Positions 22,860 through 32,707 of a stretch of 64,000 nucleotides of DNA are shown here, one piece after another (positions within the stretch are counted from its first letter, which is position 1; each line of letters begins with the position of its first letter). Both the position numbers and the translations under genes were made by a program. The notes beneath the pieces were generated by a model that was not told the DNA's origin, ran no database searches, and worked only from the letters and a program-made list of their open reading frames with translations. This DNA is from Triatoma infestans. Taxonomy: Eukaryota; Arthropoda; Insecta; Hemiptera; Reduviidae. Location of the stretch: contig JAAEAF010006760.1 of assembly GCA_011037195.1 (NCBI GenBank), positions 1 through 64,000 of the forward strand, written 5' to 3'.

Positions 22860-23560
22860 ATAGTAGTTACTGAAGAGATGGCTTCAATCTTCTAAGCTTG
22901 ACTTCCGGTCTTCCTTATTGGTGGCCAGCTTCCACGGTTGCCTGGACTTCTGGTGTTTGCTCGACGCAATGACCCAGCCACTGTAACCAGATGTACAGCC
23001 AAACTTGATAGCCGATGTATAAGATGTAGCTTGAATTGATACGATTTGTTCGGAGATGTACGGATAAGATTGTACTAAGACGTACGTAAAAATTTGAGTA
23101 TGTTCTCTGGCCCTGTGTAGTGGTGAGGAACGGAAGTTGCTTGGCTGTAAAACCCTTTAACTGTAGCCAGGCTGTCTTGCCGGCCGCAGCGTTGGTTTGT
23201 TTGAAGGCGCTGACGCTCGGTGTTGTAATTGTTAAAATTGATTAAAATAAAATGAAAGTCACTCTGTTCACTTGCTGAACAATTCCATTTCTCATAACTT
23301 TTGGTGGAAGCTCAAGATTGCTTCTAGGGGGGAAGCTTGGCTGTCTAAATCGCAGTCCACAACATAGTGCAGTGTTAGGGGTAATGCGTTGTTTAAGCGC
23401 TCCTGGAGGCGCAGTGGTAACGCTTGCTACGGTCGTACTGAGTCCAAATTTTTGGCACATAGTATGGTGACTTTTCTCAACGAGGACTTTGAAATGTAAT
23501 TGGTGTGTTCTGTTGTAGTAGTAGCTTGTTGCGTGAGCGGTTTTGTAAAGGGCTTGTGTG
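22860..23560. other. GC-richer unassigned block
   Basis: About 700 bp with clearly higher GC than its surroundings, bounded by AT-rich DNA. A piece reading GGGAAGCTTGGCTGTCTA (about 23330) resembles GGAAGCTTGCCTGTCTAG at about 47900, and both are followed by a C/G-rich segment with GGTTACGCC- or GGTAACGC-like sequence. This suggests a dispersed repeat. TGGTGGAAGCTCAAGA at 23303 looks superficially like a primer-binding site, but no LTR pair was found. The 72-codon minus ORF at 23242-23460 has no domain. Confidence 0.35.
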
Positions 23561-23564
23561 TATG

Positions 23565-25060
23565 TTTAAAGAGAAGAGAAGTAATAAGAAATGAATAAGA
23601 AAACACTGCTAGATTAAATTAAATATATTATCTTTAAAAAAATTTAAATACTTTTCAACATCACAACAATATGCTTATTAAATCAATTATTTAGCTAGAT
23701 TAAAATGTTAAACTCTTATAAGTGGCACTGAAGTTAAGTGAGCGATTCCTGATACAAATGTTCTGATTGAATGTCTAATTCATACTGTCTTGTATGAATG
23801 CCTTCTCTCGGTAGTTCAAATCCTCTTCTGTGAGAAGAGGCAAAAAGACAAATCTGACTAAGTTCTGTGACCTCTTCTGTAACGGTGATCTTCTACCTGG
23901 GTTTTACCCTTTTTGCTAACCAACTTGCATTTGTCTTTTAAATCATAATTTTCTTCAAATTATATTTATAGATATAATTTCTGGCATCCCATTACAACTT
24001 GAATCTATTATATAACTTACAAATCTTGTATGTTCAGATTTATATATTGTGAATAATTTACCTAATGACTTGGCTTAAAATTAGTTATTACTTTAATTTC
24101 TTAAAAATTATTTAAACTCTGTATTTATAGAAATTGAAATACACATCAAACGCTATGATTATTATTATAATATAATTATTATTTTCTTCTACGGTAAACT
24201 TGAGGCATTTCTATTTATTCAGTGGTTCTGCTTTCTACCTCCATAACTTTTTATCTTCTGTTGCTTCCGCAAAGAAAGGAAATTAATTGAATTAATTCAT
24301 CTTGAATTCAAAACTTGAATTGAATTTTAAACTGTTTTATTGTTGCTATATATATATTGTGTCAATAAATGACAAAACACAAGAGCTATGCAAGTTGTAA
24401 ACGTTATCAGGTGCACTACAATTATGTAATCTTTTTTATTAAATGCCTTCTTTTCTTCATTTGAATATGGTTACTTTTATTAATACAGCAAATATGTCAG
24501 TTAATAATAATAAAGTTTAATTGCTGGTTAAATTGTTTAGTATTAAAGTTAGTATTTTTATGGATTACAGAAATAGCTAGAAAGAAGAAAATTAATACTA
24601 TTGACACATAGGGCTGTCATATTGTCTCTTTCATGCCAGGAATTGTGCGTATTAAATGTTAACAAAGTTAAACAGTCTCAAAGTAATTGTGAATTGTTAT
24701 CAAACTGATGGTAATATATCTGAAATAGTTAATTTTTATGGTCAATATTTGTTCTTAGTTATGCATTTTTTCTTTTATTGTTAAAAAGATAGTGATCTTG
24801 AAATAATGTCCAATGGGCTCTATATATATAACCCAAGATAAAATCAAAATAACCCAGGAGTTCAAAATTAATATTCAATTTGAATAAGGCAAGAGAAACT
24901 CGAGTTTATATTTGTGGATTATCGAAAGTACCACACTAACTAAATATTTTTTATTCTCTCGTTTTTTTTTGGTAATTTTATCCAAAACGGTTCTCGCGCA
25001 ATTTACTTTAAATATGGTGTAAATTGTGTGGTAAGTATCCAGTCAGCAAACCAAACTGTG
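23565..25060. other. AT-rich stretch, nothing assigned
   Basis: No coding or repeat family recognised. One possible weak Rep-H resemblance near 24950-25020 ('tttttggtaattttatccaaaacggtt'). Confidence 0.4.
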
Positions 25061-25069
25061 TGTGGTGGT

Positions 25070-25180
25070 CCGTGGTGGTTATATAAAAATCAAAGGCCTA
25101 GCCGGAAAACGAAATCGAATCTAGGACCGTCTTAATGACTAAGCTTCATGTTTCTACCTATTGAACTATATGGCTCCTAA
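25070..25180 (-). repeat. tRNA-like SINE head, separate family
   Basis: The minus strand from 25180 reads GGAGCCATATAGTTCAATAG (acceptor and A-box-like) and, about 40 nt on, AGATTCGATTTCG (B-box-like). The stem pairing expected of a functional tRNA is not evident. A SINE head fits better. Confidence 0.45.
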
Positions 25181-25849
25181 AATATATATTTTTTCCACTA
25201 GGATTTGATTCACCAACGTTTCGCAATCTTAGAACATCATCTTAACGTATTTCAACTGTTTATTATATTTATTCTATTCCTATTGTGTTCCCTTCACTTT
25301 TCGTGAAGAAAAAAACTAAGGTAACTCATTGTTAAAGCACACGTTTAAGAATTTATTTTTTTACATTGTGTTATGTTATGACCATTATATTGTGATGGAA
25401 AACTATGGTTTCCTGCGAAGCAGCTAGTAAAATTTTTCTGTTGGATTTTCAAGATATATTAATAGAAAGTCATTCTAAGTCCCAACCATATTTTGTTTAA
25501 CATCCGGTGTTGTTGCATCGATAAGGAAGAAACATTTGAAAAATGATTATAAATCTATTGACATATTTGTGGTATATAATATTGACTATGTAATCAATTG
25601 AATGGAAACTTGTGCAACAGATGGATAGAAAGTTATTTCATTCAGAAATTTCTTTACGCAAGATTATTGTAAACTGTAAAATCCTTGGTAATCAAAAAAT
25701 TTGAGGGATTAGTAAATATAATGGTAAAAAAAAAAAAAAAAATTACATTGAACCAACTACATACGTATACAATTTGAAATTAACACCAAAATTTCGCACA
25801 CATAGTCAAAATAATTTATTTATTTTTTAATCTTTTTTTTATTTATTTT

Positions 25850-27240
25850 AAATCTGTGAAGTTAACCATACCAAATTTAAAGGAAAATCGTTACAGTAGT
25901 TTCGGAAAAATATTCTAAAAAACTCGAAAAATTTATTCCAAAAAAAAAAATGGTATTTCCGATAAACCGATTTCTTCAAATTTGGTTATTCTATCAATGT
26001 TTCCAATTAACATGTAGTTGGTAAAAAACTATATATTATACTGAATTGGTAATTTAAAGGAAAGCATGACGCTAATGAACAGCAACCAAAGAGAGATCAG
26101 CAACCAAAGACAGTAAAGAGAAGAGAAACAAATCCAAGCACTCTGTCGGATTGGTGTGGGAGAAACTGTATAAATACAGCGAGTGGGACAGTCCAGAGAT
26201 ATTCAGTTCAGGACAGTTCAACACAGTTCAATACAGCCAATCACTACGTGTTATTACCCATTTACCACTCTACTTTAACGATTCTCTATTGTAAAGTCCA
26301 GGCAGAGTCTGTGTCTCTTTTATTAATATATTAGTTAACCAGTGTTAACAAAGTCAATCTCATTTCATCAACCAGTCCTAAATTCTCTCCTCCACCTAAC
26401 CCATTCATTATACTAATGTTTCCCCTGAACCCCGAAAAAATCTTTATGCCTTATCCGGTAGTAGTGCCTAAACGGAATACCACGTTTTGAGCTTCCTAAG
26501 ACTTTTCGTTTTTGAGATATTCTGTTCGTCTCTCTCTCTCACACATACACACAAACACACAGAGACAGAGAGAGATAGGTACAGAACATTCGCTAAAATT
26601 TTTTTCGTATACAGAGGACCCGAAAACATGTATTTCTGGTGAGAACTCAAATATCGATAATCTGACACGATCGCAATACTTTCTCACACGACTTTCTCTT
26701 ACTATAATTCAAATAATTTAAATTAACATTACAGCGCTCTTCCAGAACCCCTGAAAAATAATTTTTCCAGGAAAAGTATTTGTAAAAAAAAAAAAATTGA
26801 TAGGCCTAATGTAAGTGTAGTTAGTATTTTTGTTGGAGTGATTAGGAACAATTCTGTTTATAAAGAGAATTCTTGAGAAAATCGCGAAAACTGAAGTGAT
26901 TGGGAACAATTCTTTTTATAAAGAGAATTCTTGAGAAAATCGCGGAAAGTGAAGACATAAAAGCTGTTCGGTAAAGTTGCACTTCCGTTTACTAAATGAC
27001 CGGAAATCTTTGTATCAAAAGTAATGGCGGCGATATTTTGAAAAGGAATATCAAATTTAAGCTTCCTTCAATTTTTCATTTTTAAAACTGTTCACATACA
27101 CATAGACATACATACATATAAAGACCACGCTAAAAACATTTTTTCATGCTCACGAGACATTACTTGTACATTTCCGGTGAAATTCAGTTTGCGAAGTTTT
27201 GACGAACGGAAATACTTCCTGAAATAAAATTAAACTTTAT
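25850..27240 (-). repeat. Rep-H copy interrupted by an LTR-like insertion
   Basis: Rep-H modules run from 25850 to about 26075 ('aaaggaaaatcgttacagtag', 'aaaggaaagcatgacgct') and resume at about 26420-27240: 'cctaaacggaataccacg', 'tttttgagatattctgttc', a CA-rich stretch, 'accCGAAAACatgtatttctggtgag', 'atcgataatctgacacgatcgcaatactttctc' and a second worn module with 'gtaaagttgcacttccg'. The gap at about 26080-26410 is the L2 LTR-like unit. Both Rep-H termini are blurred. Confidence 0.65.
26085..26415 (+). promoter_or_regulatory. Solo LTR-like repeat with TATA promoter, family L2
   Basis: GTGTGGGAGAAACTGTATAAATAC (described as GTGTGGGAGAAACTG then TATAAATA) lies at about 26154-26177. TTCAGTTCAGGAC follows as a candidate start region, then TTGTAAAGTCCAGGCAG (about 26290) and CTCTCCTCCACC..CCATTCATTATA (about 26390-26413). 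It matches the order at 17520-17870. Confidence 0.55.
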
Positions 27241-27249
27241 TCTAAATTT

Positions 27250-27915
27250 CACGACAATTTTACGCTTATTTCTTTTTTTAACTGATAAGCATTGTTCTCT
27301 AATTTTCATGCAATTAAGTCACTTATAAAAAATTCTATTATTCTGTAAAAAAAAAAAAACAAAAAAAAAATGATGCAACCATAGTAGTTACACGTGGTAC
27401 ATAAAAATTATTTTGTTCTAAATGAATCAGTATACAAAAATAATTCATTCAACCTTCAGGAAACTAAAATATTTAGCATTTTTCAACTTGTACTGCTAAC
27501 ATTTTAAAATAAATAGCTTAATTTTTATATTCATTTTTACATTTTAAAAATCCTAATTAAACTATTTCCCGGAACCTGTCATTTTAATCCCCCCCCCCTT
27601 CATATCGCTCAATATTTTAAATTCGCTATTTCATATTTTTTTTTAAAAAAAAAAAAAAAAACACTTTTAACGGTTTCAAATTATTGTCCCCCTATTCTTT
27701 TTCCCTTCTACATTCGCTCATATCTTCCCTAAAATTGGTCTGAAATCAAAAATCTGATGTGAAATTATTGAGTTTCAGGATTGTAATTTTTGAGTATTAA
27801 TAATTGTGCTGAATATTTTGATGACGCCAGATCATGATGTCATTTTTCCTAAAAAAGAGGAAAAAAAACTTTTTTTTCTCTCTCTCTTTTTCTTTTTATT
27901 CATTTACAACGCGCT
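27250..27915. other. AT-rich stretch with poly-A/T runs
   Basis: Long homopolymer runs; no gene recognised. The 77-codon ORF at 27834 is a low-complexity shadow. Confidence 0.4.
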
Positions 27916-27919
27916 ATTG

Positions 27920-28835
27920 CGCACAACCAAATCTGATGACATTGAATACCGATAATAACAGTAATGAAAAAAAAAGAATCACTAAACTAGTGGAGGAGCT
28001 ACCCAGTGGTAGCATTCCAAAACACTCACTGTCACTTGTTGAAAGAAGAGATCTTGGAGGCCATTGACGTTTTAGACGGCGAGACGGATTGTCCGGAAGA
28101 GTTCGATAGGAGAGATTTCTGCCTAAACGGTTTACATGGTAGGACAGGGTTTTTATGGATTTTTTTTTTTATAAGAAGTGGAAGCAACATCGGTCACGAA
28201 TGGGATATTTTAAGGTCATTGAGGATTGTAAGGTTCGAGACAAATCAGGGAGCATTTAACAATGGCGCGCAGATTTTTTGAATGAAGGGATTGGATTCGT
28301 TGAATATTGGAACGCTTTGCGGAGCTCCAAAGATCTATTTCGTATGTCCAGATTGGTTTTAAGATTGAGTTGTATATTAGTCGTTTGTTTAGTAAAGTCA
28401 GTTTAGATTTGTTGTCACAAGTAGTCTTTTAAGCAATCTAAAGTGGCTGTTCAGTTCTTGTCGTTTTAGTCTAGTGTGAGGATTCTATGTCAGGCGTTTG
28501 TCTATATACAGCCCAAGGGTAGCGGACAACATTAACGTGAGGAAAAAGAATTCCATTGTTAGTAAATTGGGACACAGATAATTTTCCTTAAGGAAAAAGT
28601 GATATTTTCGCATTTTTGCTCGTTTAACTTTATTCTCCAGTTCTTAAACCATGTTTCCAGGGAAGAAAGGTGGGATTGAAGATTATTTTGTTGATATTAC
28701 AGGATCTTTGTGAACTGAAAGAATTGCAGTATTATCTGCATAGGTGGTTTGAGAATGGGTAGGAATGTCGGCAGTGTATATTGTGTAGAGAACAGGGCTC
28801 AGCATGCTTCCCTGAGGTTCTCCTGCCTCTATTGG
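27920..28835 (-). pseudogene. Jockey-type LINE reverse transcriptase relic
   Basis: The minus strand from 28835 encodes PIEAGEPQGSMLSPVLYTIY, then IPTHSQTTYADNTA, which is the RT box-A-to-box-C stretch (PQGS..SP.L and YADD). The second catalytic aspartate is Asn here. It continues with LGLYIDKRLT, HTRLKR, LLNAP.FVSNLTILNDLKI and, near 28090-28040, RRLKRQWPP, the usual C-terminal order in Jockey-clade ORF2. Several frameshifts and stops are present. The 5' two thirds of the element are absent. The plus-strand ORFs at 27834 and 28006 are shadows. Confidence 0.75.
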
Positions 28836-28839
28836 ATAA

Positions 28840-29525
28840 AAAAAAAAAAACAAAAAAAAAGCTAAGTAATTTTTAGAAAAAGTCTGAGCAAGGTGTAAGA
28901 TGATAACCAGTTAATTATTTTTTCATTATAAAACCCATTGAACTGCAACAAACACCTTGTGCATCAAATTGCGAATTTAACAAGTTTCTTAAATCCTAAG
29001 TTTAGGATTAAAAATTTTATGAATATAAAAGTTAATTTTGCCAGGAAGTTTTTTTTTTAAGTTCTAAATTAAAATTTCTTGCTTGAGAGTTGGAAGCAAG
29101 ATTGAAAATGTCAGACGTATCTCTAATTGGCCAGTTTCCAGTTTCTGGTAGATATATCACTACAGGTTGGCTGTACTTTATTTGTTTTTTAATTATACTA
29201 TAGCCTTCCTTGATGCTTAATTTTAGACATGGTACTTTTATTTGTCGATTAATCAGAAACCAATTTTTAGAATTTTTGTAGCAAGATTTCCACTTTTCTT
29301 AATTAAAAAAAAAAGCTTTCACCGAACATTCTCTTACTGCAGTTTAAGTAGTTATTGAAAATTTCCTTCAAACTAAGAATTTTCACTAAATTTAACTGCA
29401 AGCTTTTAAACAAACAAAAAAAGGACACTTGAAGGAAGCATGACCGCCCAGCTCCCCCAGCAACCCCATGAAATCTGTTTACTCGGAAAAATGATTCAAA
29501 CTAATGTGATATATCTATATATATA
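28840..29525. other. AT-rich stretch, mostly unassigned
   Basis: Nothing coding. 29415-29480 ('gaaggaagcatgaccgcccagctccccc...aaatctgttt') resembles a worn Rep-H module. Confidence 0.4.
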
Positions 29526-29528
29526 TAT

Positions 29529-30439
29529 ACAGATTGTCCCAAGGTATATATGGATAACAGCTTTTTATCTGAAACTGAGATAGCTAAAAAAAAAAAAACA
29601 AACTAAAAAATACCTGACCCCGTAGTTTTTTGTTAGAAATCCAAATTTAATTTGCAAATTTGTTTTGGTGTTTCCAGAAGCAAACCAACTTCATTTTTTC
29701 CAAATGGGAAGGTGTGGTTTTTTTATTTAAGAAATAAGATTCCTCTATTTTTTTGAAAGAAAAATTTACTTGAACGTTTTTTTTTTCTGTGAGCTATATT
29801 TTACAAGTTATGAATGAAAACATGATTCTTATAAGAAATTTCAAAATGAAAATAATACGGTTTTTTGATTGACTAAAAAGGAAAGTACTATTTTATTATA
29901 AATTTTACTGCTCATTAATTACAGATCTTGTTCGAACTGACCTTCACCATTAGAGATACATAGACATGCTCTTTCCTGCCAATTGTACCTTACGGCCAAA
30001 AAAAAGGCATCTCTAATGGTGAAGGTCAGTTCGAGCAAGATCTGTAATTAATGAAGAGTAAAATTTATAATAAAATAGTACTTTTCTTCTTATTCAATCA
30101 AAAAACCGTTATTATTATATCATTTTGAAATTTCTTATAAGAATCATGTTTTCATTCATAACTTATAAAATATCGCTCACAGAAAAAAAAACCGTTCAAG
30201 TAAATTTTTCTTACAAAACTAGAGAAATCTTATTTCTTAAGTAAACCACATCTCCCCATTTAAAAAAAAAAAATGAAGTTAGTGCCTGTATCTCGCTTCT
30301 GGAAGCACCAAAACAAATTTGCAAATGAAATTTGAATGTCTAACAAAAAAACTACGGGGACACATATGTTTTAATTTTTTTTTCTAGCTATCTTAGTTTC
30401 CGATAGAAAGTCGTTATCCATATACCTTGGGACACCCTG

Positions 30440-30440
<1 letters not shown>
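29529..30440. mobile_element. Foldback DNA element with 430-bp arms
   Basis: Left arm 29529-29957 and right arm 30009-30440 are near-perfect inverted copies around a spacer of about 50 nt. The ends are ACAGATTGTCCCAAGGTATA on the left and the inverse of ACAGGGTGTCCCAAGGTATA on the right. It sits in an (AT)n tract, which fits a TA-targeting transposon but hides any target duplication. There is no coding capacity. ACAGGGTGTCCC-type ends are common in insect miniature elements; the superfamily is left open. The two arms differ at many single positions, so it is not a sequencing foldback artefact. Confidence 0.85.
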
Positions 30441-30472
<32 letters not shown>

Positions 30473-30505
30473 TGTGTTGTGTGTGTGTGTGTGTGTGTGT
30501 GCGAG
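30441..30505. repeat. (AT)n(GT)n microsatellite
   Basis: Alternating AT followed by GT dinucleotides directly after the foldback. The small ORF starting at 30461 arises from this tract. Confidence 0.9.
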
Positions 30506-30649
30506 CAGGATCAAAGAATTTCGTTCGTATCTTTATCGAAAAAATTGCAGAACATAAAAAATAAATTCAATGAAGTCAACTTCCGGTTGATAGATATTCT
30601 GCAAACTCGCATGTTCGATTTTTGCGATATATTTGATAGAGAGATTACA

Positions 30650-30854
30650 GCGACAAACCAAGTCGATGTGGCTGCTCAATTTCATTGAGTTGCTATAAAA
30701 AACACAGATTACTAATCTATCTTCATGAGACAATCTCAAGTCCAAGAGACACAAACATTACAAAACTAAAGGAAATAGCGCAAAGAATAAGCGAAATAAG
30801 AATGAAACATACATAAATAAACTCAATACGCAGGGCCTTAAATAATACTATTTA
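30650..30854 (-). other. 3'UTR of the R2-type LINE
   Basis: Non-coding tail after the stop codon, including a CTCAAT..ATTGAG hairpin near 30668-30690 that recurs at 230-260. It ends before the (GT)n region. Such tails are the part recognised by the element's RT in R2. Confidence 0.4.
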
Positions 30855-31472
30855 TCAATGACCGTAGATGTGATTATGGAGGATTCCCAAGGAATCCAAG
30901 ATAATTTGCTCCGCCAGCCGGGTCAAATTCCCTTTGTCAATGCCGACATTATCAAAAAATTCAGCAGTAGCCATTGGGATTGCCCCCCGAGAGCCGAACC
31001 ATAAGCCGTGAACTGCAAAGTTCCTTTCTCCAAATTCTTGTAGGAACTTTTCTTGGAGAAAGTTAACGCACTTCTCATAAATCGCTCTCTTTTCTTCATT
31101 AATCTGCTTGGCCTGGTCTGGATCGTTGCTCTCATACCTAACCGTAGGGTCGACAACTAACGCAGATCGAGTATCTTTATCGAATGCTACTATATCTGCA
31201 TATCTTGAGGCGCCGTCCGTGTCAACACAGTAGACCTCCTCATAGTATGCATAGCCTTTTTCCTTTAATAACTCGATGACCCTACGTTTGACATTGTGGT
31301 GTCGGCGAGTGACGAGGAGCATGTTGTTCGGACATTTTCCCAGCACATGGGCCGGAGTTTCGGTCTCTCTTCCGCATTTGCGGCAGAGGAGCCCAACATC
31401 TCGCATCGCCTGACTGCTAAACAAGAAGAAAACCAACAAAAAAATAAAGGAAAAGAAAAGAAAACAAACCAC
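30855..31472 (-). CDS. R2-type LINE C-terminus: zinc knuckle plus restriction-like endonuclease (fragment)
   Basis: A 205-codon open frame, of which residues from about 22 on belong to the element. The first 20 or so are a chance hydrophobic extension upstream of the truncation. A CCHC knuckle is formed by C30, C33, H42 and C47 ([18 protein letters not shown]). [10 protein letters not shown] follows at 57-65, then GYAYYEEV at 73-80, RYADIVAFD at 90-98 and VVDPTVRYE at 106-114, with a [12 protein letters not shown] segment at 155-166 and a stop after HNHIYGH. This is the order in the R2/NeSL/R4 group, where a CCHC knuckle and a PD-(D/E)xK-like endonuclease follow the RT and cut the target site. 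The frame is open throughout, so this is a fairly young 5'-truncated insertion. The RT is absent, so it cannot move by itself. Confidence 0.75.
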   Translation of the reverse strand: MVCFLFFSFIFLLVFFLFSSQAMRDVGLLCRKCGRETETPAHVLGKCPNNMLLVTRRHHNVKRRVIELLKEKGYAYYEEVYCVDTDGASRYADIVAFDKDTRSALVVDPTVRYESNDPDQAKQINEEKRAIYEKCVNFLQEKFLQEFGERNFAVHGLWFGSRGAIPMATAEFFDNVGIDKGNLTRLAEQIILDSLGILHNHIYGH

Positions 31473-31639
31473 ACATACTCCTGATACTTCATGAAATCAA
31501 TAAAATTAAATCTAAAAACAAAAACCAATATACAAATTAGAATCAAGGCCATTCTCACTTCATAAGAAATAGTTTGAGCCACTGAACGCAAACCACCCAA
31601 AAGAGCATAATTAGAATTAGATCTCCACCCAGACAGTCC

Positions 31640-31975
31640 TTTTAGTTGGTAAGATCAATAAAATATAGGGGAATAGCAGTTTGGTGGAAATCGTAACCTA
31701 ACAAAATTATAGCTCTTTAATATGTGTAGTTGTAATGCTAAGTTTAAAGAAAAATCGTTAGAATCGTTATCGAGAAAATCGCAAATTAATAATAAAAAAA
31801 AAAAAAATCCACTCGGTATACTGTTACTTCCGGCTAATATGTCATTTTTCGGTGACCTTATTTTTGGGTCTTCTGGTAGGCAGACCCATGTTCTAAAACT
31901 CACTATTTCGGACACGAACGATCGAAACGTGTATTTCCGATAAAAAATCGATATCGAAAATTTTACATGGCCGCA
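31640..31975 (+). repeat. Rep-H fragment
   Basis: Rep-H steps in order: 'atagctctttaatatgtgtagttgtaa', 'aagtttaaagaaaaatcgttagaa', 'cgagaaaatcgcaa', 'ttacttccggctaat', 'tttttcggtgacc', 'gtgtatttccgat' and 'atcgatatcgaaaatttt'. Internal parts are deleted and neither terminus is intact. Confidence 0.55.
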
Positions 31976-32130
31976 ATACTTCTGATCTAATGATCTAATA
32001 CGGTATAAATTACATTAAACATAATTACAAAATGTTCATAACATTTTTTAAAAAATATATAATTTATAAATATTTAAAATTAAATGGCTTGGAATATAAC
32101 TTTTTAAAAATATGTTTGTTTTTTTTTCAG

Positions 32131-32707
32131 GGAGATGGCGGAGGTGGCCAAGAGCGTGGTAAGAGATAGTCTAACAGACGAGGATGACGGTTGTACCGTC
32201 GAGCCTCCCGAAGAGATTTCTCTGCAAGAATTGATTGATTCTGAATTAGCGCTTAGAGTACCTCTAAATACATCGCCAGTTAAATCAAATCACTGTTTTA
32301 CTAGTGATTTTTTAGAAGCCGAAAGGGAACACTCATCAGCGGGGCTCGACAGTAACCGATTATTCTCGCCTTCAGCACGGCTTGATGTGTTAACACTCAA
32401 CGAAAAGAATCTATCCACTTTGAATGGAAACACTAACGAGCATATTGTTGAAAGTGGCCATAATATAAATATTATTGAACAAGATGAAGAGCAAACTAGT
32501 GATTGGACTACAGTTGAGGAAGTGGCCAGAGAGATAGTCGGTCATAGTCATGAAGAAGAAGAAGAAGAGAATGTTGGCAATGGACATTTGGAAGAAGAAC
32601 CAGTCCAATTAAACAACTCTAAAGAATATACTGAATACGTAGAAACTAAGACTGTAGTCGAAACTGTTACAACGAGAATCACAACTATGGCAAATGACGA
32701 ATCTGAG
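32131..32707 (+). CDS. First coding exon of a host gene (acidic N-terminus, unrecognised)
   Basis: The exon is bounded by T9CAG|GGAG at its start and GAG|GTAAGT at its end. The ATG is at 32135, so it encodes 191 residues and leaves in phase 0. Reading on past the donor gives 13 extra codons and a stop at 32747-32749, as expected in an intron. The protein starts MAEVAKSVVRDSLTDEDDGC and is rich in Glu, Asp, Ser, Thr and Asn. It has a run of six or so Glu near residue 148 and a TEYVETKTVVETVTTRIT stretch near the end. There is no signal peptide or membrane segment, and it looks intrinsically disordered. I do not recognise the family. An open reading frame with good splice sites and no transposon resemblance makes it the best host gene evidence here. 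The rest of the protein must be encoded downstream and was not found in this window. Confidence 0.6.

Noticed and set aside
23303..23320. Primer-binding site after an LTR
   Set aside because: No matching LTR pair or coding interior was found on either side.
30461..30688. Small Cys/Val-rich ORF
   Set aside because: Translation of a GT microsatellite.
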